From Euglena gracilis (lineage: Eukaryota; Euglenida; Euglenophyceae; Euglenales): a stretch of DNA of 64,000 nt. Where the stretch lies: positions 46,481,291 through 46,545,290 of the forward strand of contig CP154956.1 in the NCBI GenBank assembly GCA_039621445.1. Direction: 5' to 3'. Shown in pieces: positions 1 through 10,253 of this stretch. A program made the translations under genes and the position numbers. The first letter of the stretch is position 1, and every line of letters begins with the position of its first letter. The notes under the pieces were generated by a model. The model made no database searches and was not told the DNA's origin. It worked only from the letters and a program-made list of their open reading frames with translations.

Positions 1-697
1 ACTGATATCCAGTTGCTGTGTGAGTCAGCCAGTGAAAGGCGAAGCATATTCACGACGGATTTCACGGCTGCCTCGGCTCTACCATTGCCTTTGGGTCGGT
101 ATATAATGGAAAAATGTTGCTCGATTCCGAGTAAACCGCATAAAGTGGTGAAAAACCTTGAAGAAATCAAATGGTCTTGACCACTCACAATTTCATTCGG
201 TAAACCCATCAAGCAAATGCATTTCTCCAAAAATATAGCTGCCAAACTTTGGGCAGTCACCCCTGACTTCTAGCATGGAATGGCTACAATGTACCCACTC
301 AGCCTGCAGACGACAACAAAAACGTAATCGTAAATTTTGTCGTCTGTTCCTTTGCACGGTTCTAATTCCAAAAAATCCATGCAGAGGGATGTAAAAATGT
401 CAGGGGGTACGGGGAAGAAATCCATCGTACCAGGGGGGGGGTACCTCTGCGGGGTTTTACCGCTTGACAAATTTGACACCTTTCTATTCGCAAACAGCGT
501 GAGTAGAGTTCTTTTTCGCTCAGGGTTGTACAGTACCTGCGGCCCACCAACGAGAGAAGTTTGGGGGCCCCAGGGTGACCGTGGTTGTGAGAGCACAAAA
601 TCACATCATCAACCAGGTCCTGGGGGATACAATATTTGTAACCCGATTCATTGCGAAAAACCAACCGTAAAGGTGAAAGAGTGTAATTCTCCAGCAC
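1..697 (-). pseudogene. Integrase, left copy, broken and partial
   Basis: Read from 697 towards 1. The H2C2 zinc-binding region comes first (HNHGHPG, then CQICQ), followed by the start of the rve core (CMDFLELEP). A TAG codon at about 271 replaces the Gln codon of the right copy. Beyond it the frame continues with a motif reading VSGQD where the right copy has VSDQD, so the second Asp of the DDE triad appears mutated to Gly. The third motif (GNGRAEAAVK) is present near 80-110. The gene leaves the window. Inactive as an integrase by inspection. Confidence 0.85.
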
Positions 698-2295
698 TTC
701 TCAGCTTCCTGACTTCCATGAAAAGTTGCGTCTCCCTCATCCGGGTTCCCAGGGTAATACCAAGGGGCCCGACTGAGCGGATCTGCTACTTTTTGTGTGT
801 GACCAGGGGTATAAATAACCACAAGGTTGAATTGACTCAAGAACTCATGCCATCTGCATCGCCTTCCGACCGATGACATGGTCTTGTTCAAATCCTCGGC
901 GTACCAGTGTTGGATACTCTCATGGTCGGTCTTGACGAGGATCTGGACGAGGCTGCTGGCTACCCAGCTTCGGAATTTCTGGAGTATAAGCACGATTGCG
1001 TAGGTTTCCTTCTCGCGTATACTCCACTTGACTTGACCTTTTCCGTCGTCGCCCTGTAACTTTCTGCTGAAGAAAGCCACAGGTCGGAGCTCATTCGCCG
1101 CGTTATGCTGACTAAGAACTCCGCCAACAGCGTAATCGCTGTTGTCGACTTCCAGGACATGGGGTGGATACGGGTCCGCGATTTCGAGGACAACATTCTC
1201 CAAAAGCAAAACCTTGATTTTCTCAAGTGATTCGCGCATTTGGTCATCCCAAATGACTTTGGTGTTGTCAACAGCCCGGTTTTTGAGCTGTTTGGTGAGG
1301 GGCACCGCGATTTTCGCGAAGTCCTTCATATATATCGCGTAGTATTGGGCTAATCCCAAAAATCCTTTGAGGTGAGTAATCGTTTTGATTACCTCAGGAG
1401 TCCATTTCTTAATGAATTCGAGTTTACTCGGAGCGGCTTTCCGCTGTCCATTGCTGAGGATGTGCCCGCAAAATTTTATAAGTTCGCGAAACAAATGCAT
1501 TTTCGCGCCTTTCGCGAAAACAACATGTTTTTGAAAAGCGGTCAATACCGCACAAACATGGTGGAAGTGTGTGACGAGGATATCCTCGCTCGATTTTGCG
1601 GATGGTGGTGGTGTTCCCACCAGCACATCATCAATGTACACAATGGCAAACGGTAAACCGCGTAAAACCCATTGAATCATGCGCTGAAACATGGCTGGGC
1701 CATTCTTAACACCCATGGGGAGTACCGTCCATTGGTACACACCCTTGGATGTCACGAATGCCGTGTATGGTTGGGAGTCAGGATGCAAGTGCATTTGGTG
1801 AAAACCGTCCTCCAGATCGAAAATTGACCACAACCCGTTTTCCGATTGTTTGGTGATCAAATCCTCGATCAGGGGGAGCGGGAAGGGATCATCCCTTGTC
1901 TGGGAGTTCAGGTACCGGTAATCCAGCACCAGTCTCCATTTCTTCTGACCTGAGGGGTCTGGGGGTTTAGGAACAACAAATGCCTGGGATGTCCACTCGC
2001 TTTTCGAGGGTACAATCCACTTGCGCTGAATAAGCTTCTCAATCATGCCATTACGAAGTCTGGTGACAATGGTGTCATACACCGGATCACGACTATAATC
2101 CCATTCGCGAAAGAACAGTGGGGAAGGGGACTCCGTGCGCGTAATACGCCGGGGTCCGGACGTGCTTCCACGTCGGCGCCTTCCTCGCACTGGTGCGACC
2201 AGGAATAGCTGTGAAACGGGAAAAGAATCCAAAAGATCGTCCGCAGCGTCGTTTCGACGTGCGTATTCGGAGCTTGTTCGCGTTCTCCCGAACAA
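601..2295 (-). CDS. Reverse transcriptase-RNase H, left copy
   Basis: An open frame of 564 codons. Residues 1-85 are the relocated 223-bp cassette plus flank. RT follows, with the first catalytic Asp in IFDLEDGFH and the YIDD box at 1,627-1,638. RNase H has Asp in LEVDNSDYAVGG, Glu in REKETYAIV and Asp in VKTDHESIQHW. The last 30 or so residues are out of frame with integrase, because the RNase H-integrase junction carries a frame change. This is the better preserved of the two RT-RNase H copies. RT and RNase H catalytic residues are intact, but the protease and integrase around them are in other frames. Confidence 0.88.
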   Translation of the reverse strand: MFGRTRTSSEYARRNDAADDLLDSFPVSQLFLVAPVRGRRRRGSTSGPRRITRTESPSPLFFREWDYSRDPVYDTIVTRLRNGMIEKLIQRKWIVPSKSEWTSQAFVVPKPPDPSGQKKWRLVLDYRYLNSQTRDDPFPLPLIEDLITKQSENGLWSIFDLEDGFHQMHLHPDSQPYTAFVTSKGVYQWTVLPMGVKNGPAMFQRMIQWVLRGLPFAIVYIDDVLVGTPPPSAKSSEDILVTHFHHVCAVLTAFQKHVVFAKGAKMHLFRELIKFCGHILSNGQRKAAPSKLEFIKKWTPEVIKTITHLKGFLGLAQYYAIYMKDFAKIAVPLTKQLKNRAVDNTKVIWDDQMRESLEKIKVLLLENVVLEIADPYPPHVLEVDNSDYAVGGVLSQHNAANELRPVAFFSRKLQGDDGKGQVKWSIREKETYAIVLILQKFRSWVASSLVQILVKTDHESIQHWYAEDLNKTMSSVGRRCRWHEFLSQFNLVVIYTPGHTQKVADPLSRAPWYYPGNPDEGDATFHGSQEAEKCWRITLFHLYGWFFAMNRVTNIVSPRTWLMM

Positions 2296-4140
2296 CGAAA
2301 AAATTTTCGGTGCATGGGTTTAGCTCCTTCCTTAAGCTCAATCTTACAAACACCGAACGGACCGCGTATCGCGGGGTCGATGTCACACGCGTATACTGGA
2401 TTTTCCAGCACACCGTGAAATTCGCGGGTGATCCGCGAACACAATTCGGCTGACTTAGGATGCTGACCTGCACTCTCGATGACTGCGGAAACCACCAGGG
2501 TATCCCTGGGGTTACCGAGCTTCCTCGGCACCGCGAATTCGGAGATTCCGAATGCATCGAAGAAACATACGAGAAAAATGATTTCTTGCAAGGGTGGTAA
2601 TATTTTACCACAAAAATCTTCAAGAATCGGTACATCAGTGGGTAAATCCCACCAATAAAAACATACATACGATAGTTGGGTGAACCATTCCGCTTCCGGA
2701 ATGATGGGTATGAGAATAACTTTACGGGCTTCATCCCGCAGAATTTTCTCAACCACACATTCGAGAAGTTTTGGGGGAGGGTGCATCCATAACACCGTAT
2801 CGCCCCAAAATTTATCAAATGCGTTGGAGTGTTGTGACCAATGGCGTGGCAAACGGGCATGTGCATTGGATGAAAAGGCATCGATTTCCAATGCCAAATC
2901 AAAAGAATCAGCCAGTGTCGCGATTTTGGAAAACCATCGTTCCAAAATGCGATATTGACCAAAATTGAAAGCATTCCATACGCGTTTCGCGTATTCATCC
3001 ACCCGATTTCGGGGTTGGAGTGAAGAAACACAATGAATGGATCCACAAACATGCGGGTTGTCTTCCACTACCTCAAGGGTTGATCCCAAGGGATTTTGGA
3101 CAGGTTGGGGGTTTCCCCATTCCGCATCAAATCCGTACCAAGTGTGATCGGGATGGCGATTAGGGATCACGCTTTTCGCGTTTCCGAACAACGAGGCTAA
3201 TCCGCGTTGTTGGAGTACTCGGTGTATCTCCGCGCATTGCGGGCTACAACCAAGTGTATACTGGGGTGTGGATTCCGTTTTCGGAATTGCGATAAGTGTC
3301 GGATTTTGAACTAAACATACACAATCGAAATCCGATTGGGTGGGAATTCTCCTGCAGTGCACACATTGGAAGGAAGTGTAATGGTGTGGCGGGTGTGCGT
3401 GAAAATGGGTGTCGATGGCATTAGCCGGGGAGTCTTGTACAGGTGTGCCTGGATTCGGCACAACTGGTAGGAATCGGTGTGGTGGTGAAGCTGGGCGACT
3501 ACTCGACACCGTAATTACTTCAGGCCTTTGGGCTTTCGTCTTGTAACCCAGTGAAACGGCGGGGGTACCGCTACTCGCTTGCCCTGCCTCATGTGGAACG
3601 CTTGTTGGTGTGTCATTGGGCAGGGGGGAGGCTTTCTCCGTACCCCGGGTGTGGAAAACGGTGGTTGGTGTGGTGGGTAAAGGTGTTGCCATTGTGGGTA
3701 ACGGTGTTGGGAAAGTGGTGGCCGACATGGTGGACGCCAACGGTGATGGTGGTTTGGGTGTCAGTGAAGTGGTAGGTGCTGTGCGCAAACCGTGGGAGTG
3801 GCAATCCACAACCAATCGGTACTGGCGTAAAAATGGGTATCCCAAAATTACGTCAGACCCGTGAATTCCGGACTCGTAACCCCAAATATTGGTGAAATGT
3901 TGAATTTGTGGGGGGTGTGAGTGATGTTTGGGGATGATGGGCAAGAGTATCTCGAGCACACATCCCAAATCACCACCGCACATGGGGGTGTTATCCGCGG
4001 TTGTAATTTTGATCGGTTTCTTGGCGCTTACCAAGAGCGGGGTCGATATCAACCCAAACCGAAAGAGCAGTGCAATGCGACAACCAGTGTCAATGAGAAT
4101 TTTAACTTTGGTGGAGAAATTTTGAATGCGGATTTCCGCT
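2043..4140 (-). CDS. Protease and Cys-rich linker region, left copy
   Basis: The retropepsin active site reads ILIDTGCRIALLF, with the DTG codons at 4,083-4,091. The open frame then runs some 670 codons through a Pro/Thr-rich stretch. A Cys cluster follows (FQCVHCRR, CVCLVQ, LGCSPQCAEIH), then a conserved region of unknown function ending at the RT boundary. It ends in the relocated cassette, read in another frame, and stops at 2,043. The start is not certain, because the frame is continuous with upstream gag-pol coding and may not be separately initiated. The Cys cluster looks MYND-like but is not a clear family match. Confidence 0.8.
2047..2269 (-). other. 223-bp cassette, protease-RT position
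   Basis: In this copy the segment lies between the conserved GERE motif and the RT amino end (IEKLIQRKW). The same 223-bp segment is at 10,031-10,253 of the right copy, between RNase H and integrase. On the minus strand it begins CGAATACGCACGTCG and ends CTTCGTAATGGC. Flanking sequence aligns directly between the copies on both sides once the segment is removed. In this position it reads in frame into RT, so this may be the ancestral place. That is inference. Confidence 0.85.
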
Positions 4141-4429
4141 TGGACGAGTAATTACATTGGTGGTACGCAAAGTGAAGGGTCTGGCGGAAATACGTTTGCA
4201 TGCCAACTTTCCCATGAACCCTTTCCTACTTTGCTCAGCATTCCGAGCGGAAATGTGGAGTGGGGGTAGGGGACCCGAAATAATTCCGGGTGCTGACCGT
4301 GAAGGCGGATGGGCAGGAGGGGCAAGGTTGATCAGGTCTTACCTCCATCTGTTCATCAGCCCAGAGGTCCGTGCCCTCGGACCTCGGGCTCCCCTACTCC
4401 AAATCCGAACCGGCCGCATAGCCGCGCAA

Positions 4430-5536
4430 CGGACTTTTTGGTGGAATAGATAGAGTTTAATGAGCGCACCGCCATTCGGGCCTCATTAAATTCCCCGTCC
4501 GAGGTCTCATCCCCCTCCCTGCCCGAAGCCGGGGTGTCTTCCTCCAAACAAGAAATCTTGAAACCGACCTTTTGCTGGTTGGAGGAGTAACCACGGTCCT
4601 CGCGGCGCTTACCGCGATTTCCGTAGCCGGGCCGGGGGGAACGAGATCTGGGACATTTGGATGAGTGGTGATCTTTGGAACCGCATAGTGAACAACGGGA
4701 TTTGTGGCGGGATTCCGCATAACGGGGAGAACGGTATTCCGTTCGACCATCAAACCGTCGTGGTGAACGGGTTTCCCGTCGACCATGACCGGTGTATCGG
4801 GACTTTCCCGGTGACTCGCGCGAAGAGGATGATCCACTTCGCGAACGAGATCGTGAAGAATCGCGATTGAAATCCCGTTTACGGTTAGAAGGACCAGGTG
4901 ACCGACCGCGCGGAGGGCGGGTTTCCCGACCATCCCGCGAAGGTGACTTGGGGCTACTACCACTAAAACGGTTCTCCGAAGACCGTGAAACTCCGAATTG
5001 ACGTGAAAACGCCGAGGAACTCGATCCCCGTGAGGAGGTCGAGCCCCTTGGGCTTCCAATACGCTTTCGCGCATCGGGATTCGGGCATTCCCGAGACATG
5101 TGACCAGATTTGTTGCACAAAAAGCACAGTTTATCCGTGCCTTGGTCCGAAGAACGCTGATTCCGCGTTTTTGGTCCCGTGATGGGTGATCTTGGTGACA
5201 TGGTTGATTTTTGCAACACATTACCACCCCCCCCCCCCTTATTGTCCCACCGACCTCTCCCCGGGAGGCCCGACCGGACAATAAGGGGGGGGGGACAATA
5301 AGGGGGTACCAAAGGAATTTCATTGGCCGGGCCAAAAAATCCCTCGTCGGCCGGGGCCCAGGGACAATAAGGGGGGGGGACAATAAGGGGGGGGGGGGGG
5401 GGGTGGTAACCGCACCCGCAGGGATTCCCGCGGTGGGAATGCGTTTGGAAAGCGGACTGTATTTGTCCCAAACCTTGAGTGAGCTTAAGTTGCTTTGATA
5501 CATAATTCCAACGTTGGGCAAGAGTCATCTCATGCC
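4430..5536 (-). CDS. gag C-terminal part with CCHC knuckles, left copy
   Basis: Starts inside gag (MTLAQRWNYVSKQLKL region) and reads towards 4,430. Two CX2CX4HX4C zinc knuckles are visible: CFLCNKSGHMSREC and CSLCGSKDHHSSKC. They are separated by an Arg/Ser-rich stretch that looks like an RNA-binding tail. A 183-bp poly-C element sits in the frame at 5,224-5,406. A 1-nt gain just before it, plus the 185 nt added by the element and its TA duplication, restores the frame, so an open frame survives through the insertion. The gag start is missing in this copy. Confidence 0.85.
5224..5406. mobile_element. Poly-C TIR element (TTATTGTCCC word), TA target duplication
   Basis: The element is present in the left arm and absent at the mirror site in the right arm (about 5,730). 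It is flanked by TA on both sides (5,222-5,223 and 5,407-5,408), with a single TA at the empty site. The ends are CCACC plus a long C-run, then TTATTGTCCC. The mirrored word GGACAATAA plus G-run occurs four times inside. 183 bp, no coding capacity; a MITE-like element. Confidence 0.88.
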
Positions 5537-5603
5537 TACGGTTTTGTTGCATTTCACACCATCCCTCGTGAAGGATATCCATCGCGAGGAGTTGGCAGGG
5601 CAT

Positions 5604-6491
5604 GAGATGACTCTTGCCCAACGTTGGAATTATGTGTCAAAGTAACTCGAGCTCACACAAGTTTTGGGACAAATACAGTCCGCTTTCCAAACGCATCCCA
5701 CCCCGGGAATCCCTGCGGGTGCGGTTAATGCGTTGCAAAAATCACCCATGTCACCAAGATCACCCACCACGGGATCGAAAACGCGGAATCAGCGTTCTTC
5801 GGACCAAGGCACGGATAAACTGTGCTTTTTGTGCTACAAAGCTGGTCACATGTCTCGGGAATGCCCGAATCCCGATGCACGAAAGCGTATTGGAAGCCCA
5901 AGGGGCTCGACCTCCTCACGGGGATCGGGTTCCTCGGCGTTTTCACGACAATCGGGAGTTTCACGTTCTTCGGAGAACCGCTTTAGCGGTAGTAGGCCCA
6001 AGTCCCCATCGCGTGATGGTTGGGAAACCCGTCCTTCTCGCGGACGGTCACCTGGACCCCCTACCCGAAAACGGGATTTCAATCGCGACTCTTCACGATC
6101 TCGTTCGCGAAGTGGATCATCCTCTTCGCGGGAGTCACCGGGGAAACCCTGGTACACCGGTCATGGTCGACGGGAAACCCGTTCACCACGACGGTTTGAT
6201 GGAAGAACGGAATACCGTTCCCCCGTTATGCGGAATCCCGCCACAAATCCCGTTGTTCACTTTGCGGTTCCAAAGATCACCACTCATCCAAGTGTCCCAG
6301 ATCTCGTTCCCCCCGACCCGGATACCGAAATCGCGGTAAGCGCCGCGAGGACCGTGGTACCTCCTCCAACCGGCAAAAGGTCGGTTTCAAGATTTCTTGT
6401 TTGGAGGAGGACTCCCCGGCTTCGGGCAGGGAGGGGGATGAGACCTCGGACGGGGAATTTAATGAGGCCCGAATGGCGGTGCGCTCATTGA
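5604..6491 (+). pseudogene. gag C-terminal part, right copy
   Basis: Same gag region as the left copy, with the zinc knuckles CFLCYKAGHMSREC at about 5,824 and a second knuckle near 6,240, which is out of frame with the first. Upstream codons in the spacer (LHFTPSLVKDIHREELAG) belong to this copy. A TAA at 5,643-5,645 replaces the Gln codon found in the left copy, so gag is interrupted near its truncated start. The Arg/Ser-rich region between the knuckles is preserved. Confidence 0.82.
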
Positions 6492-6598
6492 ATTCCCTCT
6501 ATTCCACCAAGAAGTCCGTTGCCGGCTATGCGGCCGGATAGGACTTGGAGTAGGGGAGCCCAAGGTCCGAGGGCACGGACCTCTGGGCTGATGAACAG

Positions 6599-7099
6599 AT
6601 GGAGGTAAGACCTGATCAACCTTACCCCCCCTGCCCATCCGCCTTCACGGTCAGTACCCGGAATTATTTCGGGTCCCCTACCCCCCACTCCACATTTCCG
6701 CTCGGAATGCTGAGCAAAGTAGGAAAGGGTTCATGGGAGAGCTGGCATGCAAACGTATTTCCGCCAGACCCTTCACTTTGCGTACCACCAATGGAATTAC
6801 TCGTCCAAGCGGAAATCCACATCCAACATTTCTCCACCAAAGTTAAAATTATCATTGACACTGGTTGTCGCATTGCACTGCTCTTTCGGTTGGGGTTGAT
6901 ACCGACCCCGCTCTTGGTATGCGCCAAGAAACCGATCAAAAGTACAACCGCGGATAACACCCCCATGTGCGGTGGTGATTTGGGATGTGTGCTCGAGATA
7001 CTCTTGCTCTCATTCCGAAGCATCACTCACACACCCCACAATTACAACCTTTCACCAATATTTGGGGTTACGAGTCCGGAATTCACGGGTCTGACGTAA
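6599..7099 (+). pseudogene. Aspartic protease start, right copy
   Basis: The retropepsin motif IIIDTGCRIALLF has its DTG codons at 6,857-6,865, followed by a conserved stretch (TTADNTPMCGGDLG). Compared with the left copy, the frame changes at about 7,010, so this open frame ends at 7,099 while the rest of pol continues in the 6,985-9,771 frame. The protease is therefore separated from RT by a frameshift. Confidence 0.82.
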
Positions 7100-9771
7100 T
7101 TTTGGGATACCCATTTTTACGCCAGTACCAGTTGGTTGTGGATTGCCACTCCCACGGTTTGCGCACAGCACCCGCCACTTCTTTGACACCCAAACCACCA
7201 TCACCGTTGGCATCCGCCATGATGACCGCCACTTTTCCAACACCGTTACCCACAATGGCAACACCGTTATCCAACACACCAACAACCGTTTTCTACACCC
7301 GGGGTACGGAGATAGCCTCCCCCCTGCCCAATGACACACCAACATGCGTTCCACATGAGGCAGGGCAAGCGAGTAGCGGTACCCCCGCCGTTTCACTGGG
7401 TTACAAGACGAAAGCCCAAAGGCCTGAAGATATATCGGTGTCGAGTAGTCGCCCAGCCGCACCACCACTCCGTTTCCTACCAGTTGTGCCGAATCCAGGC
7501 ACAACCGTACAAGACTCACCGGCTAATGCCATCGACACCCACTTACACTCACACCCGTCACACCAGTACACTTCCTTCCAATGTGTGCACTGCAGGAGAA
7601 TTTCCACCCAATCGGATTTCGATTGTGGATGTTTAGTTCAAAATTCGACACTAATCGCAATTCCGAATACGGAATCCACACACCATGACACACTTGGTTG
7701 TAGCCCGCAATGCGCGGAAATACACCGAGTACTCCAACAACGCGGATTAACCTCGTTGTTCGGAAACACGAAAAGCGTTATGCCTAATCACCATCCCCGG
7801 TACACTTGGTATCAATTTGATGCGGAATGGGGAAAACCCCAACCTGTCCAAACTCCCTTGGGATCAACCCTTGAGGTAGTGAAGGACAACCTGCATTTTT
7901 GTGGATCCATACATTGTGTTTCGACCGTTCAACCCGAAAATCGGGTGCACGAGTACACGAAACGTATATGGAATGCTTTCAATTTTGGTCAATATCGCAT
8001 TTTGGAACGATGGTTTTCCAGAATCGCGACATTGGCTGATTCTTTTGATTTGGCATTGGAAATCGATGCCTTTTCATCCAATGTACATGCCCGTTTGCCA
8101 CGTCATTCGTCACAACACTCCAACGCATTTGATAAATTTTGGGGTGACACGGTGTTATGGATGCACCCTCCCCCAAAACTTATCGAATGTGCGGTTGAGA
8201 AAATTCTGCGGGATGAAGCCCGTGGTGTTGTTCTCATACCCATCATTACGGAAGCGGAATGGTTCACCCAACTATCGTATGTGTGTTTTCATTGGTGGGA
8301 TTTACCCACTAATGTACCGATTTTTGAGGATTTTTGTGGTAAAATATTACCACCCTTGAAAGAAATCATTTTCCGCGTATGTTTCTTCGATGCATTCGGA
8401 ATGTCCGAATTCGCGGTGCCGAGGAAGCTCGGTAGCCCCTGGGATACCGTGGTGGTTTCCGCAGTGATCGAGAGTGCAGGTCAGCATCCTAAGTCAGCCG
8501 AATTCTGTTCGCGGATCACCCGCGAATTTCACGGTGTGCTGGAAAATCCAGTATTCGCGTGCGACATCGACCCCGCGATACGCGGTCCGTTTGGTGTTTG
8601 CAAGATCGACCTTAGGGAAGAAGCTAAACCAATGCACCGGAAAGTTTTTCGTTGTTCAGGAGAACGCGAACAAGCTCTCAATGAAATGATTGAGAAGCCT
8701 ATTCAACGCAAGTGTATCGTACCCTCGAAAAGCGAGTGGACATCCCAGGCATTTGTTGTTCCTAAACCCCAAGACCCCTCAGGTCAGAAGAAATGGAGAC
8801 TGGTGCTGGATTACCGGTACCTGAACTCCCAAACAAGGGAGGATCCCTTCCCGCTCCCCCTGATCGAGGACTTGATCACCAAACAATCGGAAAACCGGTT
8901 GTGGTCAATTTTCGATCTGGAGGACGGTTTTCACGAAATGCACTTGCACCGTGACTCCCAACCATACACGGCATTCGTGACATCCAAGGGTGTGTACCAA
9001 TGGACGGTACTGCCCATGGGTGTTAAGAATGGCCAAGCCATGTTTCAACGCATGATACAATGGGTTCTACGCGATTTACCGTTTGCCATTGTGTACATTG
9101 ATGATGTGTTGGTGGGAACACCACCACCATCCGCACAATCGAGCAAGGATATCCTCGTCACACACTTCCACCATGTTTGCGCGGTATTAACAGCTTTTCA
9201 AAAACATGTGCTTTTCGCGAACGGCGCGAAAACGCATTTGTTTCGGATACTTATAAGATTTTGCGGTCACATCCTCAGCAATGGACAGCGGAAAGCCGCT
9301 CAGAGTAAACTCGAAGCCATTAAGAAATGGACCCCTGAGGTAATCAAAACGATTACACACCTCAAAGGATTTTTGGGATTAGCCCAATATTACACGATTT
9401 ATATGGAGGACTTCGCGAAAATCGCGGTGCCCCTCACCAAACAGCTCAAAAACCGCCTGTTGACAACACCAAAGTCATTTGGGATGACCAAATGCGCGAG
9501 GCCCTTGAGAAAATCAAGGTTTTGCTTTTGGAGAATGTTGTCCTCGAAATCGCGGACCCATACAAACCATATGTCCTGGAAGTCGACAGCAGCGATTACG
9601 CTGTTGGCGGAGTTCTTAGCCAGCATAAAGCGGCAAATGAACTCCGACCTGTGGCTTTCTTCAGCAGAAAGTTACAGGGCGACGACGGAAAAGGTCAAGT
9701 CAAGTGGAGTATACGCGAGAAGGAATCCTACGCAATCGTGCTTATACTCCAGAAATTTCGAAGCTGGGTAG
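6985..9771 (+). CDS. Pol: Cys-rich linker, RT and start of RNase H, right copy
   Basis: Long open frame, coding in the real frame from about 7,010. Order: protease remainder (SGIHGSDVILGYPFLRQY), Pro/Thr-rich linker, Cys cluster (FQCVHCRR ... CGCL ... GCSPQCAEIH) near 7,575-7,730, an unknown conserved region to about 8,660, then RT with IFDLEDGFH and the YIDD box at 9,094-9,105. A 1-nt loss at about 9,457 relative to the left copy shifts the frame just before RNase H, so the last 100 codons or so are out of frame. The 223-bp cassette seen here in the left copy is absent. Confidence 0.85.
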   Translation: MCARDTLALIPKHHSHTPQLQPFTNIWGYESGIHGSDVILGYPFLRQYQLVVDCHSHGLRTAPATSLTPKPPSPLASAMMTATFPTPLPTMATPLSNTPTTVFYTRGTEIASPLPNDTPTCVPHEAGQASSGTPAVSLGYKTKAQRPEDISVSSSRPAAPPLRFLPVVPNPGTTVQDSPANAIDTHLHSHPSHQYTSFQCVHCRRISTQSDFDCGCLVQNSTLIAIPNTESTHHDTLGCSPQCAEIHRVLQQRGLTSLFGNTKSVMPNHHPRYTWYQFDAEWGKPQPVQTPLGSTLEVVKDNLHFCGSIHCVSTVQPENRVHEYTKRIWNAFNFGQYRILERWFSRIATLADSFDLALEIDAFSSNVHARLPRHSSQHSNAFDKFWGDTVLWMHPPPKLIECAVEKILRDEARGVVLIPIITEAEWFTQLSYVCFHWWDLPTNVPIFEDFCGKILPPLKEIIFRVCFFDAFGMSEFAVPRKLGSPWDTVVVSAVIESAGQHPKSAEFCSRITREFHGVLENPVFACDIDPAIRGPFGVCKIDLREEAKPMHRKVFRCSGEREQALNEMIEKPIQRKCIVPSKSEWTSQAFVVPKPQDPSGQKKWRLVLDYRYLNSQTREDPFPLPLIEDLITKQSENRLWSIFDLEDGFHEMHLHRDSQPYTAFVTSKGVYQWTVLPMGVKNGQAMFQRMIQWVLRDLPFAIVYIDDVLVGTPPPSAQSSKDILVTHFHHVCAVLTAFQKHVLFANGAKTHLFRILIRFCGHILSNGQRKAAQSKLEAIKKWTPEVIKTITHLKGFLGLAQYYTIYMEDFAKIAVPLTKQLKNRLLTTPKSFGMTKCARPLRKSRFCFWRMLSSKSRTHTNHMSWKSTAAITLLAEFLASIKRQMNSDLWLSSAESYRATTEKVKSSGVYARRNPTQSCLYSRNFEAG

Positions 9772-10199
9772 CCAGCAGCCTCGTCCAGATCCTCGTCAAG
9801 ACCGACCATGAGAATCTCCAACACTGGTACACCGAGGATTTGAACAAGGCCATGTCATCGGTCGGAAGGCGATGCAGATGGCGTGAGTTCTTGAGTCAAT
9901 TCAACCTTGTGGTTATTTCTACCCCTGGTCACACACAAAAAGTAGGGGATCCGCTCAGTCGGGCCCCTTGGTATTACCCTGGGAACCCGGACGAGGGGGA
10001 CGCGACTTTTCATGGAAGTCAGGAAGCTGACGAGTACGCACGTCGAAACGACGCTGCGGATAATCTTTTGGATTCCTTTCCCGTTTCACAACTATTCCTG
10101 GTCGCACCAGTGCGCGGAAGGCGCCGACGTGGAAGCACGTCCGGACCCCGGCGTATTACACGCACGGAGTCCCCTTCCCCACTGTTCCTTCGCGAATGA
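9460..10199 (+). CDS. RNase H, right copy, shifted frame
   Basis: Continues pol in a new frame after the indel at about 9,457. RNase H motifs: Asp in LEVDSSDYAVGG, Glu in REKESYAIV, Asp in VKTDHENLQHW; then HTQKVGDPLSRAPW, the usual linker after RNase H in gypsy elements. The final 56 codons are the 223-bp cassette, ending in a stop before integrase. Confidence 0.85.
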
Positions 10200-10253
10200 G
10201 ATTATAGTCGTGTTCCGGTGTATGACACCATTGTCACCAGACTTCGTAATGGC
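10031..10253 (+). other. 223-bp cassette, RNase H-integrase position
   Basis: Second location of the cassette also found at 2,047-2,269. Here it is placed exactly between AGGAAGCTGA and GAAGTGCTG; in the left copy those two sequences are directly joined. It begins CGAGTACGCACGTCG and ends CTTCGTAATGGC. It has no obvious terminal repeats. Confidence 0.85.

Larger units (their letters stand above)
1..5536 (-). mobile_element. Ty3/gypsy chromovirus, left copy (partial)
   Basis: Minus-strand order is gag with CCHC knuckles, aspartic protease, Cys-rich linker, reverse transcriptase, RNase H, then integrase running off the window start. This domain order (integrase last) is the Ty3/gypsy order. 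The copy is the mirror image of the right copy: base 1 corresponds to about base 10,956. Its 5' end is cut inside gag at 5,536. Frameshifts, an integrase stop and a lost catalytic Asp make it non-autonomous. No LTR of this copy is in the window. Confidence 0.9.
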
